A stretch of 64,000 bases of DNA, from contig PUQB01000141.1 in the NCBI GenBank assembly GCA_003024785.1, forward strand, positions 76,976 through 140,975, in the 5' to 3' direction. Of the stretch, positions 12,368 through 23,048 are shown in pieces; within the stretch, counting starts at the first letter, position 1, and each line of letters starts with the position of its first letter. The notes under the pieces were generated by a model, which saw only the letters and a program-made list of their open reading frames with translations, was not told the DNA's origin and searched no databases. The DNA comes from Selaginella tamariscina (taxonomy: Eukaryota; Streptophyta; Lycopodiopsida; Selaginellales; Selaginellaceae). Position numbers and translations under genes: made by a program.

Positions 12368-12880
12368 AACATCCATCTTCTAGTAAATATTAAAATACGT
12401 TTTGTAAATGAAATTCTTATATGGATGGACCCGTGACAACATTATAAATTATAATGTTGTTTGATTGATATATATATTCACATTTGATATATGTATAATG
12501 TTTCATAGTTCAAGTGACACAACTTAGACAGAGTGGCTACTAAATATAGCACAACGAGGTTTGACGAGAATGTTAAGCTACTAGAATATTAGTTTAGCAG
12601 AGCGAATAAGGATATTCTATTACTTTGAGGGTGGATTTTAGGGAATAAGTTATGGACTAGCGAATTGTAGGAGAGGCTAGCAAATGGAGCATGCTGGCGC
12701 TTTGGGGGTAAGCTTGAGTACACAATTTCTTGAGTGTTTCGATCTTTTTGCCTCTGTGTAGTCGTCATATGAACAATCCACCAAAATCACATTTGTCTAG
12801 ACAGCCGCTGTGCATTTTACTCTCGCATGATCAATCTGCTCTTCAAAATTTGTTCTTCCGCATAAATCCAAGATCACTGC
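12368..12880. other. Spacer, nothing recognised
   Basis: Moderately AT-rich unique sequence between the end of arm A homology and the copia remnant. No gene, repeat or RNA is apparent. Confidence 0.5.
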
Positions 12881-14277
12881 ATCTTGGATATGTGTATCTA
12901 GGAGAGATGAACATTAGAAATTCTAGAAAATGTGTTATAAATAATAATCTAAACAGGTACATGATTTCACTAAAGGATAATTGGGCAGACACAACTTTAT
13001 ATCTATGTGGCATAGTGATGTGCCATAACATGATTGGACTACATAGGCATAAGTCTAAAGTTGATCTCTAACACTCCTTAGGCACGCTCCTCATGAATTC
13101 CTGGTTCACATGTGGAATGCGAAGGTCGAATACCTAGTGTATCCCAGTGTGTTTGGAAGAGTAACATTGCTTTAATTGCGAATATAATGTAAACAAAAAT
13201 CAAAATGTTTGAACATGAAACTTAAGATTGGTTGCAAGTGCTATAGGACTTTGGCTATTGAAATGCAACATGATCGGCTTGACAATGACAATGTTTAAGT
13301 TGTAGATCAAGTGTTCCAACCAAACAGCCTCTTGTGCGGTTGCAGTCATAACTACATATTTAGCTTTTGCTAAGAGTGTTATGAGTGTTTGCTTGTGTAT
13401 GTGGCATGCGATAGTTCAATTTATCCGCTTTGCTACACTGTTCTGCTATGGGGTGTGTGGAGTAGTGAGTTGGCGTATTACATGGCGTAGTCGCAAATAA
13501 ATGCTTATAACACTCTCGAGTGCAAAAGTTGAGTACACAATTGCAGTTGTGGTCACACAAGAGGCCGCTTGGCTGGAGCACTTAATCCACAGTGTAGACA
13601 TCACTATTGTCAAGTTAATTATGTTGCACTCTAACAGTCAAAGTGCTATAGCACTTGCAGTTAATTTTAAGTTTCGTGCCCGGACCAAGCATTTTAATCT
13701 TTGCATATATTATATTCGCAATCAAGTAATTACAGGGCATTTACAACTCCAGTACATTTCAACCAGCAAGATGCTAGTGGATCTCCTGACCAAGCCGTTG
13801 GTGATATTACTCTTTTAAGCACACTGGGACACACTAAGTATTCAATCTTTAATTTCCACAAGTGAACCGGGGATTCATGAGAAACATGCTTGAGAAGGAG
13901 TGTTGAAGGTCTAACTTTAAGATTATGCCTTTAGCATCTAATCATGCTACGCCATGTCACTAATGTTACATAGTCGTGTCTGTCCAGTTATGGTTTAGTG
14001 AGATTATGTAACTCTTTAAATTTATTATTCATAACACATTTTCTAGAGTTTTTTCACTTATGTTCCTGAAAATCTCTAGTACCATCTAGGAGAGATGAAT
14101 ATAAGAGAACTCTAAAAAATGTGTTATAGATAATAATATAAATAATAATACGAAGAGGTACACTATTTCACTGAAGGGCAATTGGATATACACGACTTTA
14201 TATTTGTAATGATGTGGCGTAGCATGACTGGACTTCGTAGGTGTAATCATGAAGCTAGACCTCCAACAGTGTATTGT
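12881..14277 (+). mobile_element. Degenerate Ty1/copia remnant with two LTR-like fragments
   Basis: A direct repeat joins about 12885-13075 and 14080-14277; both share GGAGAGATGAA..., a GTGTTATA block and a TGGACT block, so they look like LTR pieces. Between them, 13501-13818 (+) encodes a diverged RNase H end (LSSAKVEYTIAV, HSNSQSAIALA, RTKHFNLCIYYIRNQ, DLLTKPL), the typical copia C-terminus. A second diverged RNase H fragment lies in the opposite orientation at about 13110-13385 (minus: TATAQEAVWLEHLIYNLNIV). No other pol domain survives. This is an old, rearranged element. Confidence 0.75.
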
Positions 14278-15521
14278 TCCTTCTCATGATAAATTCTCAA
14301 GAATCACTTTTACAGCCAAAATTCGTGTCTTGTATTCTTCCGCATCACTCCCACGCTAAAATCTTAATGTTTTATTGATGATGTGCATTTTTTGTTGTAT
14401 GATCCAATCCGCCGCTTAGTAAAACAGGTCAATGTTTCTTATAAGCAATCTTACCCAAGTTCTTGATTTTCCGCGGCATTCATCCCTTGAATTGCGGAAG
14501 AAAAGATTATGAATTAATTAATATCTCTATTATTAATGTCGAAGCGATATAGATTATTTGGTTTATCTATATGTAGCAACCGTAAGGCTCCCACCAAACC
14601 GGAAACGACATCGAGTCAGGCTTGGTTATCGAAGCACCTGCTACTCCGGAGCAGGAGCAATCTTGGATAAGGTATATATGGAATGCCTTTTATATGTTGA
14701 TATAATGGGCGTAGTGTGCGCATGTGCTGTTAGTGTTTTCTGTTTTAACATTATATATATGACTCGTTATGTATTTGATATTGGGGTATATTTTCATACC
14801 CAGCCTCGTGCGGGAGAGCTCAAAGAGTCTCATGAACTTCCTCAACCAGTAATATAACGCTAATGTGAAGTTACAGACAAATATTGTTGTAACATCATCC
14901 ACATAGTCTATCGATGAATATAGAAGCATCCGTTAGTTACTGTATCATATAATTGATAACTTATATGGTATCCATATATAATATGTATGTATATTCTGCA
15001 TTAAACACTACTACCTTATCAAAACATGCCTTCACAGTCTAGTTCTATAGGATTCTATACTAGATTTTACATTTAGTTTACTAACAAAGATAGTGTATAA
15101 ACGTTTACAGGCGTCTGAGAAATACGTGTCGTTTTGAACCGGAAGGTTACATTTTGTGATTCCTACGGGTTGACGTGAAAGAAATTGTCAGCTACTTCGG
15201 TATTTTCTTACAATATATGAATTTCATCTAAATTTCACTACATCGATTCACTTTGTACACTATGTATGCGTATCCTGTGTGTGCGTGTGTAGAGGAGGGA
15301 AAGCCAGATATCCAGGGAAACGAGCTGGAGGAGGCGCGAACAAGTGGAAAATGCCGGTGCTGTTCATGGATTGCACAGATGACTTCCCTTTCGATAGATT
15401 AGTTTCTTCAGAGGTTTCTGCAGTCAAAATCCATGTCTATCTGTTCCGAAAACAGTCCATGCCATAGACCCGATTAGTTTCGTCAAAGGTCGTGAATACA
15501 ATCTTCCTACTTGTTCGTTCC

Positions 15522-15522
<1 letters not shown>
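14278..15522. other. No gene recognised
   Basis: Unique AT-rich sequence with short, unconvincing ORFs. One plus-strand ORF at 15279-15467 (62 codons) is basic at its start and matches no family I know; I do not call it. Confidence 0.45.

Positions 15523-15554
<32 letters not shown>
15523..15554. repeat. (AC)16 microsatellite
   Basis: A perfect dinucleotide run, just beyond the 3' end of the Gly/Tyr-rich protein gene. Confidence 0.98.
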
Positions 15555-15557
<3 letters not shown>

Positions 15558-15681
15558 TATGGGTACATTCATACATGGTGAACTGCATACAGAAGAAGAA
15601 GAGAAGTGCTTTATTCATGAAAGCCACTGATAATACAACGGAAGTAGTAACATATATTATTATAAGTTGAGCAGGAACAGC

Positions 15682-16024
15682 TTATGGCTGCTCAACTTCA
15701 TGTCCACGGTGCCAACCTCCACCATATCCATTCCCAGGACCATACCCTCCATGCCCATAGCCACCATACCCTGTCCGTAACCATACCAGGTCGCCCGTAT
15801 CCATAACCACGCCCATATCCTGGTCCGTACCCACCGTACCCAGGTCCGTATCCACCGTAGCCTCGGTTGTATCCACCGTATTCACCGTATTTACCTTCAG
15901 AGACCTGCTCTCCATTGAGAGGCTGGCTCTCAGATGTCTTCAGCTCCTCATTGAGGTTTCTTGCACTCGCGAGTGCAACGTTGAGTGCGAGCAGGACAGC
16001 CAATAACACAAACAGCTTGTGCAT
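15682..16024 (-). CDS. Secreted glycine/tyrosine-rich protein (frame broken near its end)
   Basis: The product starts MHKLFVLLAVLLALNVALAS, a clear signal peptide, continues with a polar linker (NLNEELKTSESQPL), then GYGGYGPGYGGYGPGYGRG-type repeats. This fits the small cell-wall or extracellular plant glycine-rich proteins. The expected tail, GYGGYGHGGYGPGNGYGGG followed by WHRGHEVEQP, lies in another frame ending at 15682. Two single-base losses in G runs near 15775-15800 would explain the switch. Either the gene is truncated (108 residues, aberrant Trp-rich tail) or these are consensus errors. A TATA box is 60 bp upstream. No introns are needed. I assign no gene symbol. Confidence 0.8.
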
Positions 16025-16083
16025 GATTGATAGAAAGAAAGCTCTATATATCGATGATGAGATATGTAGAGGTTATCCTCTAC

Positions 16084-16092
16084 TTCTTATAG
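16084..16092 (-). promoter_or_regulatory. TATA box of the glycine-rich protein gene
   Basis: CTATAAGAA on the minus strand, about 60 bp upstream of the ATG at 16024, gives a short leader of usual plant length. Confidence 0.5.
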
Positions 16093-16095
16093 TGG

Positions 16096-17104
16096 GTGAA
16101 GGAAGACTTTGACTCTCTCCGAGTCGACAATTATGATTGGCCGGTACGGTAGGTCTATTCACGAGTACATGAAGTCAAATGTACATTTAAACACACACTC
16201 TTTCTCTAACACACACGCACGCACGGACGTATAGTATATTGTGTATAGCATCGCTTAATGTCGTGTCCATATATGCACCAATTTTCCAATCAATGCACTT
16301 TTTGTTATCCAATTCACCTGTATTCAGTTTGTACATGACTATTGTTTCCATATAGCTTGCACGGTCTAGACTCCCCCCTCTCTCTTATATATATATATAT
16401 ATATTGAAAACCGGACATAAGCATATACAAAGTGTTGACTTCGTTACGAGGTGCAGTCCGCTGGTGGGTTGTTTAATCTTCAGAATAACTGTAACTCCGA
16501 CTGTACAAGTGGTATGCATGTGTATATACTTATACCAGCATGTTTGGAATATACCAATATTTATGTCTTAACGGTTTTATAAATATTTAAAATAAAATAA
16601 AATTTGGAAAAAAAGGAGCTATTACAGGAGTAGACAGATCAAGGAACAAGGTAATTTAATTACTATGTTTGTGATAAATATTATTTATTAATATGTATAT
16701 AAAATTAAGTAGTATTATCTATAATGATTGCCGAGTTGAACTTGAGTATGATCATAAGTAGCTACAACATTAATATTTTTCTCAATTTCATATAAATGCT
16801 AGTTACTTGAATTGTTATAGAAGATATATCATAACTAAATGTTTGTGTTTTCGTAGAGAAAAAAGTATTTTAACAACAATCTTAATGACAATGTAGCAAA
16901 TTCAAAATTGAAAAATTAAATTATATCAATTTTGTAGTTTAAATTAAAATTTATATAATTAAATTTAAATTAATAAATAATTAATTAAATATATAGCATT
17001 ATAAATACTGGATAGATTAGGTTTATACTGGATAGCATCCCTAACTCCTGGTTCTTTGCAAGCTTCCTTCCTTTCTTTCAGCATTCATCCCTGCCCACAT
17101 TCCC
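16096..17104. other. Spacer without genes; TA microsatellite
   Basis: A (TA)n run lies near 16387-16404 and the rest is AT-rich. Close to 17040 the sequence becomes the degraded end of the PPR gene. Confidence 0.5.
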
Positions 17105-17329
17105 GAGCTTGTATAAATATCACCCATTATCACATAAGCACCTCTCTTCACTAATTCATTCAAATGCAACTTTGCCCATTCTTAAGTTCTTCCATTTCTT
17201 GCATGTATCCAACACAGACATCCATGTAACAACATTGGCCTCGAAAGGCATGCTGTTGACAATAGATATTGCATCCTCAAACCTGTTAGCTTACACAACA
17301 TGTCAACCATGCAATTATAGTGTTCCAAA
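17105..17329 (-). pseudogene. PPR protein pseudogene, 3' part (E-motif region)
   Basis: Minus-strand translation gives EHYNCMVDMLC, then in another frame EDAISIVNSMPFEANVVTWM, a short stretch to GKVAFE and, after another break, LVKRGAYVIMGDIYTSSGMW. These are the last PPR and E-type motifs of a plant PLS-class PPR protein, the class that guides organellar RNA editing. The segment continues the frame of 21704-23048: joining the two flanks at the copia target duplication gives NPTLEHYNC without a gap. No DYW domain was found downstream. Frameshifts make it a pseudogene independently of the insertion. Confidence 0.85.
17325..17329. other. Target site duplication CCAAA (left)
   Basis: CCAAA directly precedes the element end at 17330 and is repeated at 21704-21708. 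Confidence 0.9.
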
Positions 17330-17417
17330 TGAGACAATCAGGATCCAAGCGCACCGTGCTAAACGGACACAAACGGAAAGCCCTAAAGTAATATGTGGCG
17401 AGGTATGTCATGTAACA
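17330..17417 (-). repeat. 3' LTR of the copia element (88 bp)
   Basis: On the minus strand it starts TGTTACATGACATACC and ends GATTGTCTCA. It overlaps the last codons of pol. Confidence 0.93.
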
Positions 17418-20400
17418 CTCCCCCCAAACCGAAGGCCACTTACCAACCCAAATCTGTGGCGCAAGAGTTGAAACTGGTGTGGCCCCAATGGCTTGGTGAG
17501 AAGGTCAGCTGGCATGTCCTTTGTCCCAAGATGTTGGACGGCCAGTGTGCCACCATCAACTAGCTCACGCACGTAGTGGAATTGGACTTCAATGTGCTTC
17601 GAGCGAGCATGGTGGACGGGGTTCTTGGACATGGCAATGCTGCTCAAGTTGTCGCACCAAGAAGGAGTGGGGCCAGCTTGTGGACATCCCAGCTCAGCAA
17701 GTAGCCCCCGAGCCCAAACCACTTCCCTGCTACCAGTAGTGAGTGCAATGTACTCAGCTTCTGCACTAGAAAGTGCCACCACAGATTGTCGCTTAGAAGC
17801 CCACGCAATGGCACCTCCTGAGAAGGAAAGGCAAATGCCAGAAGTTGAGCGATGACCTTTGTTGTTGGCAAAGCTAGCATCTGTGTAGCATGTCAACGAT
17901 GCATCACCTCCCGAATAAGCAATGCCACAATCCATAGTGCCCCGAAGGTATCTGACGATACGCTTGGCAGCTTGCCAATGCATGGTGGTTGGTGACGTGT
18001 TATACTGACTTAAGGCAATAGTCGCATATGCGATGTCGGGGCGAGTCATTAGGGACAAATATGTGAGACAACCGATGAGATGCCGATAAGGAGTCCCAGC
18101 AGGTAGAGGCTCACCGGGTTGCTCAATTGTGAGGTCAATGGCACCGACAACCATTGGGGTCTTGACAGGGTGGCAATCACGCATACCAAACCGATCCAGC
18201 AAGACTTCGACCTTATGGCTAAGCATGTAGCTACCAGACTTGGGATCATGTGTGACCTCAAAGCCAAGAAAGTAAGAAACTTGGCCAAGGTCCTTCATCT
18301 GGAATTGCTGGCTAAGAGAAACTTTTAGAGCAGCAATGGCATCAGTGTCATCACCCATGATGAGCAAATCATCAACATAGAGGGCCACGATGAGCATGCT
18401 CTTGGCATGGCCTTTCACATACACATTGGGATCAGCATGGCAGCGAGAAAAGCCTTGAGCACGTAAGGTAGCATCAAATTTTTGGTACCAAACACGGGAG
18501 CTTTGTTTTAAGCCATACAAAGCTTTCCGCAATTGCCATATAGTGCCACTAGAGGCAACATCATCCTCAAACCCAAGAGGTATATGCATGTAGATATCCT
18601 CTTGCAAATCCCCATTCAAGAAGGCTGTCTTGACATCCATATGGTGGACTTGCCATTTGCGAGCAGCCGCAAGTGCAAAAAGGGTACGGAGGCTGGCCAT
18701 TTTTACAACTGGTGAGAATGTTTCATCATAGTCAAGGCCATGGACTTGGCGAAATCCGCGAACAACTAACCGTGCCTTATAACGTACCACTTGACCATCT
18801 TTTCCATACTTTTTGGAAAAGATCCATTTTGGATCCAAAACACGTCGTCCCGGTGGTGCTGAATCCACTTGAACATAGGTGCCGTTAACCCGAATGGAAG
18901 CAACTTCTTCCGCAATGGCTTCCATCCAATATGGAGCCTCAGGCCCTGAGACGGCCTCATCATAGGTCATGGGGATGCCAGCATCAACAAGACCACAAAA
19001 ATCATCGAGCTCCGCAGCATCTACTTCAATATTTTCTCGGACTTTCAATGAAGGTCGACGTTCCCGGGGTTGATCAAGAATTGGCATCGGATCAGGCATG
19101 CCACGACGTCGACGAGGTGGTGGAGGTGTCGAAGGCCTATCCTCAATTTGAGCATCAACTGGTTCAGGCATGTCTAGAAGTGGAGGATTCCCCAGTGGAA
19201 TCTCTAGTGGTAACTCATGAATAGGATCTAAAGGCGGAGGCAAGAGTGGACCATCTCCCATAAGTGGTATCAAAGGAACAAGTTGAGTCTCATCAATGAA
19301 AGAAGGATCTTGAAGAGCCTCTGTGCGCATGGGAAAGTCATCTTCGTTGAACATGACATCCGTGCTAACAAGAGCCTTATGAGATGCAAGATCCCACAAC
19401 TTGTAAGCTTTTCTCCCGATGGTGTCATCTTGTGCATATCCTATGAAGATGAATTTTTTACTTTTGGGATCCAGTTTTTTCCGAAGTTGATCAGGGGTAT
19501 GTGCGTATGCCGCACAACCGAAGACTCGAAAGTGAGACACATCAGGAGTAGACCCTGTCCAAAATGCCTCAGGGGTTTTTCCATCCAAAGCAGCCGTAGC
19601 AAGGCGATTTTGGACATGCATTGCTGTGGCTATGGCCTCTTGCCAAAACGTCTTGTCAAGATGTCCATCAGCTAACAAAGCACGAGCAGCATTGACAAGA
19701 GTGCGATTCTTCCTTTCTGCAACACCATTTTGCTGGGGGGTGTAGCGAGCCGTGGCTTGCAGTCGTATGCCTACATCACGACAGATGCCCCGAAGCTCAT
19801 TGTTGAGGTATTCACCACCACCGTCAACTCGAAGAGCTTTTATCTTTCGGCCAAGGAGATTTTCAACATAGGCCTTATATGTTTGAAACGCAACAACTGC
19901 ATCGCTCTTGCGCATCAAGAAGTGAATGCATGTCCGACGGCTATAGTCATCAATGAATGTGATGAAATACTTCGCACCATCATGGCTTGGCACGTCCATG
20001 GGACCACAAAGATCAGAATGGACCAAGTCCAAAAGTCCAATCGCTCGATGCTTACTCGGCGAGAAATTTCGGCGGTGATGCTTGCCTAAAACACAAGCTT
20101 CACAAAACGTAGATGGGATACGTCGGAAATCCAATCCAGTAACTATGCCTTGTGATTTCATTCGTTGAAGAGATTGGTAATTCACATGACCGAGTCTCTT
20201 GTGCCAGAGCTCTGCACGAGAATCTGCCTCCACAGTTTGAAAGGCCTGAACTGAGTCGGCAGCAGTAATCTCGTACAAGTCCCCAATGCGTTTCCCACGA
20301 AGCAACTGTGTACCAAGCATGTGAAAGTCGCTAGAGTCAACCAAGGAGACTCCCTTTGCATCAAAGACTACCACTGCACTTTGATCGCATATCTTGGCGA

Positions 20401-21592
20401 TGGACATTAAATTACGTCGCAAGGTGGAGACGTGCATGGCACCATCAAATGTCATGGTCCGCCCATGATCAAGTGAGAGCCGAAATTGCCCGATGCCTTC
20501 CACAGGGATGGTGGTATTATCACCTAAATGAACAGCATGCTTTTCAATGTTCGGTTGGTAACACTCAAAAAGACTTTTCTTATTGCCCATAAGATTAGTA
20601 CAACCAGAGTCTAGAAGCCACCTACTCGGTGCTACAACTGCCTCTGCGTTGTAGAGTTCCTCGTCAACCTCATTTGTTGTAGCAGTCCCATTGCTCTCGA
20701 GTAGATTAGCTTTCGCCGTCATAGCAATTGGTCGTTTGACAGGCTTTGGAGCAGTGCAATCTTGAGCCCAATGGCCCATCTCCAAGCAACGAGCACACTG
20801 ATTCTTAGCAAGTCTGGCCTTGGCACGCCCAAATGCCCTAGAATTTTGCCCTTTCTGGGCATTTGCTGCTACCCTGAAATTTTGCCCTTTCTGGGCATTT
20901 GCTACTGCCCCAGAATTTTGCCCTTTCTGGGCATTTGCTGCTGCATACGTTTTTGCCACTTTGGCATCACCAAGAGCCTGTGAAGCATACATAGCATGTG
21001 GCATTTCCGCCCTCTCACTTCGCATGGCTTCAATATTGCGAAGACTCCTCACGGCATCTGCCCAAGTCATCCCTGGTTGGAGAAGCAAGCTCTCAACTGC
21101 ATTCTTCCAACTAGCCGGCAAGGACTTGTAGAGTCGCAGCCTCTGCTGCTCATCCGTGAGACAATGCTTCGCCCCAGCAGCCGCAAGCTGTGTGAAAAAT
21201 CCCTGGAGCTTGGCAATGTGAGTCTGGATACTACCATTTTCCTCTAGCCTCAAGGAATCTAGCTGTGAATGGATGTTGAAGACATCCATTTCACTCTTGA
21301 TGCCATAGGTGTCGCTCAACCATTTCCAAAGTGCTGCTGCAGTGGATTTGGGAATGGATGGAGCAGCAAATAATACATTCGAGGACAGGCACATTGCAAT
21401 ACTTCCTCTAGCCTTGGAATCCCGGAGATTCCAGTCACGTACCTCAGCAGCAGTAGAACCTGGAGCTGGCGACGGCTCTGTTCCATCTACAATCCCCAAC
21501 AACCCATGAAATAAGAGAAAGGATTCAAGATGGATCTTGAATCCCTCAAATCCTTCTCCATCAAACTCGCGGATGGATGGCTTTCCTTCCAT
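17408..21592 (-). CDS. Copia gag-pol polyprotein, intact (1,394 residues)
   Basis: The start is taken at 21592 (MEGKPSIREF), the first ATG after the primer site; the open frame extends 61 codons further up, through the LTR. Order of domains: UBN2-type gag; three 12-residue repeats of ANAQKGQN type (DNA 20841-20948); zinc knuckle CARCLEMGHWAQDC; protease WLLDSGCTN; integrase zinc finger (HKRLGH...CEACVLGKHH) and catalytic region (LVHSD, RVDGGGEYL, NGVAERKNR); reverse transcriptase with MDVKTAFLNG and YVDDLL; RNase H with CYTDASFA, ALSSAEAEYIAL and ADLLTKPL. This is the copia order, integrase before RT. The usual Asp, Asp and Glu of integrase and the YVDD of RT are all present. The stop at 17408 lies just inside the 3' LTR. 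Confidence 0.96.
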   Translation of the reverse strand: MEGKPSIREFDGEGFEGFKIHLESFLLFHGLLGIVDGTEPSPAPGSTAAEVRDWNLRDSKARGSIAMCLSSNVLFAAPSIPKSTAAALWKWLSDTYGIKSEMDVFNIHSQLDSLRLEENGSIQTHIAKLQGFFTQLAAAGAKHCLTDEQQRLRLYKSLPASWKNAVESLLLQPGMTWADAVRSLRNIEAMRSERAEMPHAMYASQALGDAKVAKTYAAANAQKGQNSGAVANAQKGQNFRVAANAQKGQNSRAFGRAKARLAKNQCARCLEMGHWAQDCTAPKPVKRPIAMTAKANLLESNGTATTNEVDEELYNAEAVVAPSRWLLDSGCTNLMGNKKSLFECYQPNIEKHAVHLGDNTTIPVEGIGQFRLSLDHGRTMTFDGAMHVSTLRRNLMSIAKICDQSAVVVFDAKGVSLVDSSDFHMLGTQLLRGKRIGDLYEITAADSVQAFQTVEADSRAELWHKRLGHVNYQSLQRMKSQGIVTGLDFRRIPSTFCEACVLGKHHRRNFSPSKHRAIGLLDLVHSDLCGPMDVPSHDGAKYFITFIDDYSRRTCIHFLMRKSDAVVAFQTYKAYVENLLGRKIKALRVDGGGEYLNNELRGICRDVGIRLQATARYTPQQNGVAERKNRTLVNAARALLADGHLDKTFWQEAIATAMHVQNRLATAALDGKTPEAFWTGSTPDVSHFRVFGCAAYAHTPDQLRKKLDPKSKKFIFIGYAQDDTIGRKAYKLWDLASHKALVSTDVMFNEDDFPMRTEALQDPSFIDETQLVPLIPLMGDGPLLPPPLDPIHELPLEIPLGNPPLLDMPEPVDAQIEDRPSTPPPPRRRRGMPDPMPILDQPRERRPSLKVRENIEVDAAELDDFCGLVDAGIPMTYDEAVSGPEAPYWMEAIAEEVASIRVNGTYVQVDSAPPGRRVLDPKWIFSKKYGKDGQVVRYKARLVVRGFRQVHGLDYDETFSPVVKMASLRTLFALAAARKWQVHHMDVKTAFLNGDLQEDIYMHIPLGFEDDVASSGTIWQLRKALYGLKQSSRVWYQKFDATLRAQGFSRCHADPNVYVKGHAKSMLIVALYVDDLLIMGDDTDAIAALKVSLSQQFQMKDLGQVSYFLGFEVTHDPKSGSYMLSHKVEVLLDRFGMRDCHPVKTPMVVGAIDLTIEQPGEPLPAGTPYRHLIGCLTYLSLMTRPDIAYATIALSQYNTSPTTMHWQAAKRIVRYLRGTMDCGIAYSGGDASLTCYTDASFANNKGHRSTSGICLSFSGGAIAWASKRQSVVALSSAEAEYIALTTGSREVVWARGLLAELGCPQAGPTPSWCDNLSSIAMSKNPVHHARSKHIEVQFHYVRELVDGGTLAVQHLGTKDMPADLLTKPLGPHQFQLLRHRFGLVSGLRFGGSVT
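17418..17431 (-). other. Polypurine tract of the copia element
   Basis: Minus strand CGGTTTGGGGGGAG directly abuts the 3' LTR start TGTTAC. It also encodes the end of pol. Confidence 0.8.
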
Positions 21593-21600
21593 GGCGCTAT

Positions 21601-21616
21601 CCGAGCTCCGATACCA
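21601..21616 (-). other. Primer binding site (tRNA-iMet type)
   Basis: Minus strand TGGTATCGGAGCTCGG begins immediately after the 5' LTR. Plant copia elements usually read TGGTATCAGAGC, so G replaces A at the eighth base. Confidence 0.85.
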
Positions 21617-21703
21617 TGAGACAATCAGGATCCAAGCGCACCGTGCTAACGGACACAAACGGAAAGCCCTAAATGTATATGTGGCGAGGTATGTCATGTA
21701 ACA
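21617..21703 (-). repeat. 5' LTR of the copia element (87 bp)
   Basis: Matches 17330-17417 except for one A-run indel and a small change in the GTATATG/AATATG segment. Confidence 0.93.
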
Positions 21704-21708
21704 CCAAA
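21704..21708. other. Target site duplication CCAAA (right)
   Basis: Repeat of 17325-17329; it abuts the element end ACA at 21703. Confidence 0.9.
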
Positions 21709-23048
21709 GTCGGATTGATACCATGTTTCTGCATGGACTTAAACCACATTTCGCCTTCCTCCACCATCCCCACATGACTACAAGCTGTCAAAATGTGATA
21801 GCATCCATTTCTAAGCCAGCTTCCCGGATTTTCTTCACCAGACAAACACTTGAGACGACGAGCTATCCTGCCATCAAAGCGTTCCAAGATGCCACCTGTG
21901 GGGAGTCATACTGTTGAAGACGTGTGTAGCAGTTGCCATGGAACCACATCGCCATAGAAGTGCACCAACACGGTTGATATCATAACATTTTCTTCCACTC
22001 CAAGCTTGCAAACCGTACCATGAACTGATTGTCCAACAGGTATGTCAGCTAGACTTGCACATGCCTTCAGCACGGCGAGATACGTGCAAACGCCTGGGTC
22101 ACAATCCATGGTCCTAAAGAGCTACCGAGCTCTCCCCATTTTCCACGTATCCCTGATCAGGCAGGTCCACGTCAAGCATCTCTATAGATCATCCTCTCAA
22201 AGACATCCCTGGCAAGTAGCATGTTCGCCACATTTACTATACATGTCACCAACATGTTCGAGATGCAAACGTTGGTATCAAATGCACATGCTTTGATCTG
22301 TTCATGAATAGCCTTGCCCTCTGCAGAGAAGTCTGCCTCTCTCTCACCCAGGCATGCACAGGCTTTGAGCAATGCATATGCAACATGGTCTGGCTCACAG
22401 TCCATGCTCGTGAACAACTCAGAGCCACCGAACTTTCCCCGCTCTCCACGTATCCCTGAATAAGACAAGTCCATGTAACAACATTCTTACGGACCATCCT
22501 CTCAAAGACCTCCCTGGCAAATCGCATACTGCCGAGCCTGCAGTACATTTCTATAAGCGTGTTCGATAGAACAATGTCGGCATCAAACCCACGATCATTC
22601 ACCTGTTTGTGAATGCTAATGCCTTTCTCGAGAAACCTCACTGGCCAGGCATGTGTATGACTTGATCACTGCAAGATACGTAAGATGAGGGCAGCAGCAA
22701 TGTACTTATCAGTGTGAGAGTTGGCTGCAACTGCGTCCGTATGTAGCTTTCTCCCTCTTTCCAAGTCCCTTGTCTTGCTACATTGCTTAAGGGCAGCAAC
22801 AATGTCATGTGAACTTTGGGCATTCTTTTGTTGTCTAGGTGCTGTGCTTTTATATCGTACCTTGCCCAAGAATCCAAGCCCATTGTGAGTAAGTAGTGCA
22901 TAAAGCTCGCGTGGTCGAGCGCAGTTTGCCGAGCGTACGGATTTCTGTTATACCAGAATATTCCATTCTGTATAGAATATTCATTTTCGTATAAAGAATA
23001 TTCTGGTGCGGCGGGCGGGCAATCGTGGCGGCACGGTAATGGTGTCAA
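21709..23048 (-). pseudogene. PPR protein pseudogene, 5' and central part
   Basis: Minus-strand pieces in several frames read as consecutive PPR repeats: DIVAALKQCSKTRDLERGRK (about 22730-22810), DIVLSNTLIEMYCRLGSMRF and KNVVTWTCLIQGYVESGE (about 22460-22590), an LLKACACLGE repeat and NVCISNMLVT (about 22230-22400), YLAVLKACASLADIPVGQSV (about 22010-22090), and LTACSHVGMVEEGEMWFKSM (about 21730-21800). Repeat spacing and the P, L and S flavours fit PLS-class organelle RNA-editing factors. At least five frame changes separate the blocks, so the gene was decaying before or after the copia insertion at 21708. No clean start codon or transit peptide can be fixed; 22869 and 23048 are candidates. 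Confidence 0.85.

Larger units (their letters stand above)
17330..21703 (-). mobile_element. Full-length Ty1/copia retrotransposon with ~88-bp LTRs
   Basis: A 4,374-bp element with TG...CA ends, 5-bp target duplications, a tRNA-iMet primer site, a polypurine tract and an uninterrupted gag-pol. The two LTRs are 88 and 87 bp and differ at only about three positions, so insertion looks recent. LTRs this short are unusual for an autonomous copia element. It sits in the PPR pseudogene. All parts needed for movement are visible; whether it is expressed is unknown. Confidence 0.96.

Noticed and set aside
14558-14857. 99-codon plus-strand ORF as a small gene
   Set aside because: No signal peptide, domain or codon pattern to support it, and it lies in unique AT-rich spacer.
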